Source of the DNA: Aplysia californica
Taxonomy: Eukaryota; Mollusca; Gastropoda; Aplysiida; Aplysiidae
Assembly (NCBI RefSeq): GCF_000002075.1
Contig: NW_004797406.1
Coordinates: 264,307 to 302,521 of the forward strand
Length of the DNA stretch: 38,215 nt
Direction of reading: 5' to 3'
The position numbers and the translations under genes are program-made. Positions 12,701 to 24,700 of the stretch are shown here, in pieces. The notes beneath the pieces are model-generated. The model ran no database searches, was not told where the DNA came from, and saw only the letters and a list, made by a program, of their open reading frames with translations. The first letter of the stretch is position 1; every line of letters begins with the position of its first letter.

Positions 12701-15700
12701 CTTCTATTATTGTGTAACTACTTGTGTGCTAGTCAACTGTCTTTTTGTGTGGGTGGTGGGCGGGTACTCTGGTGGGGTTTGCTTCTTCTTTCCTATCAAA
12801 CATCTATCATCTTTATCTCCCCTCCTTCTTTTTTGTGTTTGTCACTCTCTTGTAACACCTCTAATCTTCGGCACTTATATGACCTTATTGGGTTGTAAGT
12901 GCCGTAAAACACTTACTAAAACTAAAAACTGTCTCTTCGTCGCGGCCCAGGTTGCTGTCCCAGATGCTGCAGACTGTGTGCCAGGGTCTCAACGATCCGG
13001 CCTCCATGGTGAGGAACTCTGCTCTCTTTGCCGTGGGTCAGTTCTCGGAACATCTGCAGGTGAGGAGCAGTTTGTCATGCTCGTAGTACAGTTGCCTAAT
13101 ATTTTTTTTTGTTGGAGCTTTCTTGTCGTTTGTGTGAAATGCTAATTACATGTTTCAGAGTCACTGCATAGCAGTGTGTTTTTTTTGGTGTGTTAAAGTG
13201 TAATAATTAAGACATATTTGCTTTTGCTAAAGTCGTAAAGTTGACAAGCAACCATTTTTTAAAAAGCTTTCCCAAAACAAAATAAAAATTGACTAAGACA
13301 ATAGTGTGATAACTATGACATCTTGTTTGTCAAGGTTTGAGAATATGCAGTATGACCATGCAGTATATAAAGGAAATATAAGACTCATAAAACACCATGC
13401 TGTGAATGAATTAAAAAATTTTAAAAAAAGTTTTCCGTTACTGGAAGGTAGGGCCTGAATGCGCTTTCTGCACGCTTCAATGTCTCTTGTGCTTCTGTAA
13501 TTCTTTCTCTCAGCCAGTGGGTGGCCACTGAAGTCCAGTTCCCATTTTCCTGAGTCACTTATGTTTTATGCTTGACAGGGACATGGTTATAATAATTGTT
13601 CCACCAGTACTTTTAAGCTCAAAGGCCCATTATGGTCATTGTGTTCTCATGTCACAGTAGTTGAGCAGATGAGTCTTTTTTTTTATTGTGAAGAATGATA
13701 TATTGTTTCTTTTCGTGATCTTGCACCAGAGATTATTTTCTCCTTTTTGTGTATGTATTTTCAGCCCTGCATAAGCAATTACGCTTCAGAACTTCTTCCT
13801 CTGTTATTTCAATACCTGAACAAGTCAATGGAAGAAGTTGAGAAAAATCCCAAGGGTGTTGTCAAGAGCCACTACGCTCTTGAAATGTTTTGTGAGAATT
13901 TAGGTAAGAAAATATATGGGGGGAAATGTGTCTCTGTCCGTGAAAATTACGCTTTGTTTTCATTTTTATTTCCTTTTTGTAAAAATATTAATTCTACTTG
14001 TAGAAAATTGAATTATTGTCCATGTAATGGGATAAACATATGTTTCAAGTTCATTAGTTATTTTGAAATGTATCAATCAACCAGCCAAAAACTTACGCTC
14101 CCATCTTTGTCAATTTATAGTTTTGGTGTTGTGCTATTACTTTTGTTACACCCCAAAAAGGCAACTTTTCTATGCTCGAAATGTTAGGACTGTTATAAAA
14201 AAATGAAAGAATACACACACTACTCTATGTTTGTGCCTTGTTGGTTTAAATTTTGTCTCTTGGGATAATAATGTATGTGGTTAATTAGGCAAGAAAGTGT
14301 GTTGTTTGCATCATCTTGTTCTTCTTTGAGTATTTTGTTATTACCTTTGCATCATTCATCTTGAGACATGGTCTTGATTGTTCTTTTCGAGGTGCTGTTT
14401 TTCGCTACATTTTGTGACGAGCTGAAAAATGATATTGTAAAGTCAACATATTTGAAATGAAAAACTTATACCGTGTGCACAAAAACTATTTATATGTTTA
14501 CCCTGTTGTAGTTCGTTATGTGTTACTTCTGTTGTAAAGGAACTTTTTCTTTTATGTTGCAGGTGTGGGAATTCTGCCGTATCTCCCGTCCCTCATGGAG
14601 TATTTGTTGAGTGTACTTCGAAATTCTCCTCTCTATAAACCAAAAGAACTGGCCATAAGTGCTATTGGTGCTGCTGGTAAGTGCAGGGAATCAAATCCTT
14701 TTTGAGTAATCCTATTTTCAGAGCAGAGAATGTGAAGATATTTGTTTTTTAAGCTGTATCTTGTTTATGACTTAGAAAATGACTTTTTACTGAAATTTTA
14801 AAAGCATTAACGTTTACATTTTGATTAGTAGGTTATAATTCAGAACTGGCTCCTCATTCGTTTTAGAAATAGATAACCCAGAGATGGACAGCATTCCTAT
14901 GACTTTTATGTTCTAAATCTTGGTGATCTTCTGAGTAACTCTTTTTTTTCTTTTTTGTAGCAAATGCTGCGGGTGTGGAGATGCGACCATACTTCAAGGA
15001 CATTCTGGATCTCTTCAAGGCATACTTGACCACTTCATCGGAAGAGGAGGAAGTGAAAAAGCTGCAAGTAGCTGCAATTGGTTAGTTCATTTGCTTACTT
15101 TTTTTTGTACTGGCTTTTACTATATCCAGGGTCCCCACAGGGTCGGGAAATCGGGGAAAAGTCGGGAATTTTTAGATAGGTCGGGAAAAAGTCGGGAATT
15201 TTGTGATGGGTCGGTAAGTCGGGAAAGTATAGGGCCTGTGTAATGTGCAGCTATCTAGACTGTATGGTTGATGAATCCTAAAGAAGAAATGTAATTGAAC
15301 CGCTGTGACGGAAGTGTATGTGTGACACCGAGGCTCGATCGGGAATAATCAAGATCTGCTTTCGTTACCGCCCAGAAATTTTCCGGTAATAGTCTGATAG
15401 ATAACGCAACATTTGTAACATGCAGGTTGTGCATTATGAACGGTGTGTCGCCTTGAAAATAAATCAATATTAAAAATTGCCCTCTGCTGTCGCTTGTGGA
15501 AAAAAGAAAAAAGAAAAAGGAGTTATACAAGCGTCTTGACAGGTTCGCCCTCGTGACCGGTCAATGAACCTGTGAGTACCGGCGGCCTGAGCGCTGTGAA
15601 GTATAGGACTCCTTTATAAGATACACTCGTGGAAGGGGATTGGGGGGGGGGGGGGAACTGAAGGCAACGCTAGAGGACAAAAACTGAACTTAGAAGCAAA

Positions 15701-18700
15701 TTTTTAGCATTTTGATTACTACTAGTACTACTTTAGAGCTCTCTGCAAAGCGCGCGTTGGTGCAGGCCTTGTGTGGAATCAGGATCCGTCATGCCTTGTT
15801 ATTGAACTAAAGTGTTCGCGTTTCATTGGATGGGGTGATTGTAATTTATATCTATATTTTATTAGCTTTCTGTTCAAGATTGGCAGGTTTTCAGTGTCAC
15901 TGCATCTTGCGCGCCCCCCCCCCCCCCCCCAGTTCTTACACCTCTCACACTGAATAGGTGTACTTGAGCCATTCTAGTTATTACTCTACTTTGAGTTGCA
16001 GCAATGGTTTTCGTCTTCACGTTTATTATATGAATCAGGACACCCAGACTGGTTATTGACAGTCGATTTTCTAGTTCTAGGTTTTTTTTCAGGCTCAAAA
16101 CAGGATTCATTTTTTTATATAGGGTCTATAGTTTGTTATGTTGGCTAATATGATGATGGGAAAATATAAATAAGTAAGAACAGATTGAAATACCAAAGTC
16201 TCTCAAGATCCCAGTGCCACACTGACATGTTGTTAACTGGATATAATGTACCTACATGTGTGTGTGTGTGTGTGTGTGTATTCAAAAACATATACATGTA
16301 TTATATTAGATATAAATGGAGCACACGCTTTCATTGTTATGTAACGTGTTCCTGGAAAATGGATGAGGCCCCTCCCTTGGAAAATTGAGAAGCTGGTTTG
16401 GCAGTCACCCAGTATTATAGTCATCTATTGTTTGAAGACTATACTACAAAATCTACATTTGCATTCATTTATAGACATTTTGACTCTTTATCTTTGATAG
16501 ATTGGCTTTTTTGGGGGATCATTCTTGACCCGCAGCGGCCTGATTTTTCCCTCGAATTGGGGTCTTGAAAAAAATTTGGGGGTCTTGAAAAATTTTTCCA
16601 GGATTTGGTGGGGACCCTGTATATCACTTAGGACACATTGTTTTGTCTCACATAGTATCATGTCGTACTTTAAGATCGTATGACCCTGGTTTGGATTTCT
16701 TGTAACAACTTGGGTCGCTCTTCTTGGAGAGAGATTCGAAAAGGGGTCCAGCCTCTTGAATATCTGCAGAAAACCTTTACACTGCTGAATGGGGCATCAA
16801 ACCCATACCTTGCCTTGCCTATTTCTCTACCTAAAGGTCTTTCTGTGGCTGGCAGGCGCTTTGTTGTGGCTGGCCCCTGGTGCATGTTAACGCTTTTGTC
16901 ATCTTGTCACATAAACTATTTAAAAATTCTTTTGTTTGTCTGATTTCATTTTGTACATTTCTTTCTTGCTTCGTTTGTCATTCTTGTGAGGTGGTGTTCA
17001 TAGGATCAGTGACTCTGAATGAACTTGCTGACTGTTTTGACATTCATGTTCTCATTATTTTCAGGCTTTTGCCAGTTTGGATGATTTATGCCTGAAATGT
17101 CTGTTTGTCTTTCCTTTCTTTTTTTTTCTCACCATATTTGATTCACAAGCTTCTCAAATCAAATAAGCTGGGCACAAATATATATTTTTTTTTCAGACAC
17201 ACTGAGTGTCTTGGCACGCAGCATCGGTGAAGAAACGTTCCGTCCCCTTTCTCGAGAGTGCACAGAGTTGGGTCTGAATCTTCTGGAAACCTCTACAGAC
17301 CCTGATCTACGCAGATGTGTGTAAGTTTACGATTTTTAGTACTCTCTTTAACTTTTAGCCTTGATGGTAAATTTAATGGTTTGTATTGTTTCGTTTCATG
17401 ACTTAATTTTTGCAGCTGTCTGTTTATCAATATATACCTGGATGAGCATTGATTGGAAAAAATCTCATCCTGTTAGTTACTATGTTATGACTGAAAAACT
17501 TTTTCATCTCATACTCAAGTGAGAAATTCATCTTGATAGTATATTTATAAAGCTGAGATTATTCCAAAATCTCAGACACACACACACTCAAATGCACACT
17601 TAAAAACTCACATTTTCTTTCTCTCTCTTGCACAAATCTTTTTTCATAGCAAAATGTTCATTTACCAGCCTGGCTGAGGTAGGCATAAATTATCTATTAG
17701 AAATAATGCTTCCTTCTTAAAGGTTGAGCTGATCAATTAAAAAATTCTCCTTTTTCAGTTCACTGATGTTTTAGGGCTTGCTCAGATCATCCAGTTCAGA
17801 CTATTTGTACTTACTTTGATAGGTGTGCGCATCCTGAAGAAATATATTCCTATTTGCTTTTTTAAATGTGGTTTCCCAGTGAATGTTTAAAGAGAATATT
17901 TCATCATTCGTTCGGCAGTGAGTCTGTGACTTACTTATTTCAATTTGCTCCAGAGACTGTTGGCATCGTTCATCTAAAGTCCAAAATCATTTGTTTTGTT
18001 TTTGATAGATTTACTAATGAATAATTTGATCTGCACCATTTAAAAGACCTGACCACCTATTTATCAGTCTTGTTTGGATACTACTGACTTCTGTGATTAT
18101 TTATATATTATTTAGAGAAGTAGTGAGTGACAAAACACAGCCTTAGGGCTCCACAGTGTAGGGGAATGTGACATTAGATTCTGTGCAGTACTCTGTTTGC
18201 ATATGCCGTGGTATCCACACAAAATACGTCCTCAGGCATTGCTTCTGTTTTTTGCCTTTCATGTTAGGATGTAGCATTACTAGGAAAGTTACTTTAACTT
18301 TATTCCCTTAGTCACCCTAAGTGCAAATAGTTTGTTATCTTTCAGCAAATAAATATTTTCCGGTACTTCTTTTTATTGCATATTTTATTTGGGTAATTTT
18401 GAATGTGCTGAGGAATAATTAGTTATTGCAAATTGTGTTATATCAAACTGCAATTTGGATATTGTTTACAAGTTTCTGGTATGTTTCTCTCTTTGTGGAT
18501 TTTTTTTTAGGTATGGATTGTTTGCAGCTATTTCGATCATCTTGAAGACAGAGATGGCCGAGTACCTGGAGAGGATCACCAAGTTCATGGTTTCTGCCAT
18601 GAAGTCCACAGAGGGAGTTAAGGTATATACGAGTTAGTGGGTATGGATAAGGATTGATCTTCTGTGTTAGGTTAGTACCTCTTCATGTATGTCACATGGT

Positions 18701-21700
18701 GTGCAAGAATCACAGGTGTCTATTCAAAACTTTGCCTGCTTGAGGAGAATATATGCTGCCGTTTTTAGTTTAATGCTGTGGTATTACGAATACGTATTGC
18801 TTTAGCTCCTTCTATGAAACCGCAAAGCTCAGCTTTCCATTGCTAGATGCCTTTATTCCTTTGACAACCCTTATTTTGTTCTATTTCAGGCTCATTTTAA
18901 AGATGAGAGTGACACTGTGACCATATTCAACGAGGATGAGTTCAACGATGACGAAAATTTGGATGCTGATGATGAGGATGACTACAAACTGGAGGGGTAA
19001 CTTTATTTCTTTTACATTTTATTTGATTTGTGTTTGTACATTCTCTCCCATATGTCTTTAAATCTGTAATTTACAGAGACTGGTATGCTGAAACTCTTTC
19101 CTTCTTGCTCTTATTGATGTGTGCTTAACTGGATATTCTGATTCTGACAATGTGGAAATTTGTGTGCAAATTTTAGCTTTTGTAAGGTTTCATTTTTAAT
19201 ACTATGATAAATTTTTAGCCTTACCTATAGGTTCCTTAGGAGATAAAACTCATAATATTGCATACAATATTCTTTTTGGTTGCTTTTTGGTGGTTTGAGT
19301 AAATGTCGCTTTTTGTGAATAAATGTCACTTTTTGTTTCATTTGTACAACAGCATCAGTGTAGAAAATGCTTATCTGGATGAAAAAGAGGACGCTTGCTG
19401 TGCATTGGGAGAGCTGGCCCTCAACACTGGGTGAGTATGACCAATGTAATACATACATTTTGCTTTCAATGGTTCATAAAGTTCAAATTTTTATTTTATT
19501 TTTGACGGAGTTAATTGACAAAGTGTTATTGATTTGGACAGGGATACAAATTATATTTGTCATACTGAGAAAGAAATAAAGGAATAGCCTGCTGCTCAAA
19601 GCTTCAATTAAATTAGGAGAAATAAAAAGGTACAAATATCTTCTTTTTTTTTCCCCTCCAAATTTTTACAATTTACTGTCTGCTCTATGTTCTAAGTAAT
19701 GTTTACACAGATATGGTAAGGTGATGATAGGAAGAAGATGGTTTGAGGTAAAAGATGTGCTGTTCTTAGCCATCTTGGACTTTATAGATATTTGGAGAAT
19801 ATCTTGCACTCCATTGTTATGGAAATTTTGTATTTTTTGTTTTTATCTCTCTCGTCATTTTTATCATTACGTATGCAAACTTTTATGCAAGATCTTTGCA
19901 TTTGTCATTTTGATAGATCTCAAAAGTGCCCCAATAGGAAAGAGTGGATAGCTGGAGGGAAAAACTTATAGGCCCTACTTCTATTTTTTTTTCACGCTGT
20001 TGTTTGTCTATTTTACATTTCCTCTACACTAAATGACCATTCTTGTGTCACAAGCACAAACTATGGAAGCCGAAACTGACTGCTTTTAACCCTTTGAGCC
20101 CTGACCTCCTGAGGCTACCATGCCCCTCTGCCTGAGCTCCTAAGCGATATATTACTTACATTCCTATGATCGTCAGAATCACTTTCCATATCCCGCTCAG
20201 GGTAGTCCTCATCATTACCAGCATCAAATCCAGAAAGATCTTCAAATAATTAAAAACGTCCTGCGTTGTAAACGCTGTTTGCTGTACGCGTTTTGTCTCA
20301 GGTGGGCTGGTGTGGGGATAGAGTCTCGCTTACCGCTGTACCGGTGGCTAGGCAGACGGGCTGTTTTACTTGCCACCAGTTGGCGAGAGCTGAAAGGGTT
20401 AAGGAAAATTGTGTGCTTGTGTCAAGTGTGCCAGAAAGTGTCTTTAATAATTTACATGTGCAAATGTCATATTATTTTATCATTTTCGCTTTGTTAACTT
20501 GCTTTATACAAAGACTTGAAGCAAGATGGTTTCGAAGGGATCTTTTCAAACAAAAATAAAACTTAACTTATTTTGGACTTACATGGCTTGCGCCTGATAC
20601 CATCCATATGCTTTGTTTACTCAAACTCTACGCTTAAGTATAAAAGTACAAGACACACACAGTCTTCCTCCCACTACCACCACCACCACCACCATCACCA
20701 CCACTACTAATGCCTTCTCCGCTGCCCCCTGATTTCTGCGAGCAGTGTTGCCTTCCTGCCGTACATGCAGACGGCGTACACAGAGTCCATGGAGATGGTG
20801 GAGTACCCAGCCGTGGGCATTAAGAAGGGAGCCTTCCAGGCACTGTGCCAGTTCTGTCTGTGCGTCCATGAGGCCCAGAAACAGTCTCAGTCCAACGAGG
20901 CTGCTGAGGGTAAGGCTCTGCTGCTAGGTGTCTCGGCTTTCTGTTCTGTTATGATAGTTGCATGGGGGGGGGGGGGGGGGGGTTGTAGTGGGCCTCTGGT
21001 ATGGTTGGAATGTCCTACTTTTTTTTCCATGCACTAAATGAGACTTATTGTTTACGTGCTGATCGTTTTTCAATTATATGTCATATTTTTATCTGGATGT
21101 AACGTGTTAGAATTACTCTGTTCATACCAAATTGGCTGTTTAAGAAAGAATAGTGATTTCTTTGGAAAGGCTCTTATCTCTAATGTTTAGTTGTTTTCCT
21201 GATTTGTTTTGCTTGAGGGTGTGAGTGGGGAAAAATTAGAATTTTAAAGATTGTTTCAGTTGATGATTTTGTATTATGTGGCTAGAAAAATGTATATCCA
21301 CATGTCTGAGTCGTTTTGTTGAACTGGAAGACTTTTTGAGTAAGCACTACATACATTTTGTTGTCCAGCTTTTTATCCTCCCTGTCTATATTTGATAAGC
21401 CGCAGTGGCATTTTAATTTCTTGTTTCGAAAATTCAATGTAGTTGTCTGTGCTGCTGCCATAGGGTAAAGAAAGCGGATGGCCTCCATGGTTTTGATCTT
21501 ACACTGACTGCATTACTGATACCTGTTTTATAATGATAACATGCCTTTGTTTTCACAGTTCTCAACACAATGATCCAAGGAATTGTTCCTAAATACCTGG
21601 AAGCCATCAAGACAGAGCTTGATCGCACAGTGGTCATGACTGCCGTTGACTCCATACAAGAGATGCTGGACAAGATTGGTCAGCCAGTGCTGGCTATCAC

Positions 21701-24700
21701 AGGGGCCACTGATGCTATACTGACAGCCATGAAGGAAATCTTCACCCACAAAGTAAGTTATGGTGGGGGATAAAGTGGCCCTTGTGGAATTATTTACTCC
21801 GGCTTCTTCAGCGTTGCTGTTGAGTAAGATTTTGTGACAAGGATATAGCCATTTTGAAACAAGCGACAGGTGTGGGCAACAAATTACTGTAACTTTGCCA
21901 TCATATTTTGGGGAAAAATCCAAAGAAACTGGGTAGTAAACTTCGCTAATCGGCGAGATGAGGCAACAAAGTGTTAAAATAATCGGATCTTACTATTTTG
22001 AAAAAAACTGCTGTGTATGTTTTTTAAGAAGGAGTTTGAAGTTCATATGAAATGAGATAGGACTAAAATGGTGTTATCAAGTTACTGGATAATTCCTTTG
22101 GATATATATTATATTATATGAAGATGTGTTTTTGTAACCGAGTGTGCATTATATGAGAGGTACATACTGCAGGGGCTTTCATGTACATAATAAAACTTGA
22201 GAGCATGCTAAGTGCTTTGTAATGTATTTCCGAAAAGCAAAGTGTGTGGCCTATTGAAGTCACAGGGTTAAACTGTTAGCCATTGTTTGAAGGCAGATCT
22301 CACATTGTTGCACCCAGGTGGCCTGTCAAGACCAAGAGGAAGACGCAGAAGAAGACATGGAAGCGGAGTACGACAGTATGCTCATCGAGTCCGCAGGGGA
22401 TGTGCTTCCTGTCATCGCACGCCTCATGGGGGGCGAGAACTTCTTGCCTTTTTTCACGTCCTTTGTCACTGACTTGCTCAAAAGATTGGTATGTTCCTTA
22501 TTGTTGTATTTTTTCTTTAGGATGTATTCTTTTCATTTCGCATAATTTGATAATCCTACTACTTAATGGGAACAGAAACATGTTAGTTACCTAAGAAAAA
22601 CATTAATATGCATGTAAACCATATAAACAACTTACAAAGCGATCCTGACAACCTTGCACAGCTTTGTTAGTTTGAGACAACAGGAAAAGCAACACCATAC
22701 AACTACAACAGTTTTATTTGTGGTTGTACTGATTCTATTTACTCATATGATCTTATGCATTTGCGAGCGCTGTAAAACCTCTACTAAAAAATACACTTTC
22801 TGTAAAGCAGACCAGAACACTTCGTGTTTATGCGATCTTTTAAAATTTTAATGTATTTTTCACACTTTCAGAAAGAGACGTCCTCCACATCAGAAAAATC
22901 TTTCGCAGTTGGAACTCTGGCAGAAGTGATCGAGGCTTGTGGGTCTCCTGTGGGATCAGCCTTCACTAACACACTGTATCCAGTCTTCACTCGGATGACA
23001 AAGGATGAGGATGAGGAAGTGCGCAGCAACGCGGTGTTTGCCCTGGGTGTTCTTGCTGTCAATGGTGGTGATGGTATGATCAGGTCAGTGACTCCTTCAT
23101 GGGATATTGCTTGACATGATGGCCAAGATTTGCTGGAATTTTTTTGTCTGTGTTTTTAAGAAAATTGCCTGTTGGTCAGATTGCTGCTTTCATACAGTTT
23201 TAGTTAGTTATGTAGTTATAATAAATTATTTTTACCATATATATATATATATTGCGGTTTTATAGGTTTTTGTTGTGTGTTGTATCGTATGAATTTAAAA
23301 ATGTGTGTATTTGTTCATCTGTGGACGTCTTCCCTCCCAATACTTTCTTATTTTGATGTCTGTTCAGTCTTTACGGTGTAGTACAATTGTCTCCACGGAA
23401 TACCATGTTTGAAAAGTGCAGCTAATGTGAGTGTGGTTTTTGCAATGATTTTGGACCAGCTATTTTTTTTTGTCTTTCCCCCCAGCCATTACACTGATAT
23501 TTTGAAGACTCTGTTTGCCCTGATGAATGCAGAACCGAACCCCCGAGTGTTGGACAATGTCTGTGCAGCTGTGTGCAGAATGATGTGGCACAGCCCCAGC
23601 CATGTTCCAGTCCCACAGGTAAGAGTGAGCGGAGAAGTTGGCTGGACATGTTTGAATATGAACATCCTGTGCTTACACTTTTAGGTGCCCGTAGCGAGTT
23701 GAAGTAATTTGCTTTTCTTCGAGTTATTTTTAACCCTTTTCTGACACAAACTGCTAGTGGTTAGTTGACTGACCAGGTCGATTTTTCAGTCCAGTCTTTT
23801 ATAACTCCGGAAATAGTGTCATTATATACGAATTCTGTGGTGAAAGTTTTTAAATGGCAAAACTGACTTTTGGATTTTTGCTAGAAAATGAAATAACTTT
23901 CTGTTTGACCGGTGAGTACAGGAGAATATTAGTCTTTTCAATCCCTGTCGGAGTGGAAGTTGTGTGATGAATGGCTGGTCAGGCATCAGGGCCACCTAGG
24001 AATAGAAAACTTCAAAGACCTGTTTGTAGAGTGCTCTCCGGCCTGCATTCGGCATTCTCTCAGTTGTCTGGTCCACTTGAAAAAGTTTGGTGACCAAAGC
24101 CTACATATCACAAGAGATTGAAGTAGAAAGGTAATAAAAACGTCAAAGTCTTAAATTACTGTTGTAATTTTTTGCTAACAAACATTTTTTTATGCCCTTA
24201 TCAACTATTTTGGGCGTTTTTTGGTCCATATCTGTATTTTTAGTTGGCCGCTCATTCTTGTCTTGAGCTAGCAGTTGTTACTGGACAAAAAGTCTAGATC
24301 TGTATTACACCTTTATCTTCCCCAGGCTAAAGCTTCTCTTGTTTTGATTTTGCAGTATCTCTACCTGCCCCTGCGTGCCTTTGTCTTTAACGACCATGAA
24401 AGTAAACTGTCTCCAGATGGGTTTTTTTCTCCTACTTAAAGCACTGCCCCATCAGTCCACTACTTTTATTCTCTTTTTGTTGTTTTGATTTAGCAGTGCT
24501 TTGTTCTGAAATATGTGTGGATCTTTAGCAAAAGTGAAATGAAACCCTCCCCAGGTGCTTCCTGTTGTGATGCAGCTGCTGCCTTTGAAGGAAGACTTTG
24601 AGGAGTATGTGACAGTCTTCACCTGTTTGATGAAATTCTATGGAGACAATGTGCCAGAGGTGAGTGCTTTCGAATTTGCCATTGTGGAAACATCTCTTAT

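Noticed and set aside
23726-23760. TTAACCCTTTTCTGACAC as a third TTAA-element end
   Set aside because: No inverted partner ending in AAAAGGGTTAA was found downstream within the intron.
24357-24405. Possible extra IPO4 exon after TTTTGCAG (YLYLPLRAFVFNDHES-like reading)
   Set aside because: Flanking exons join directly in frame and match human VPQ-VL continuity. The candidate lacks a proper donor and has no counterpart in the family.
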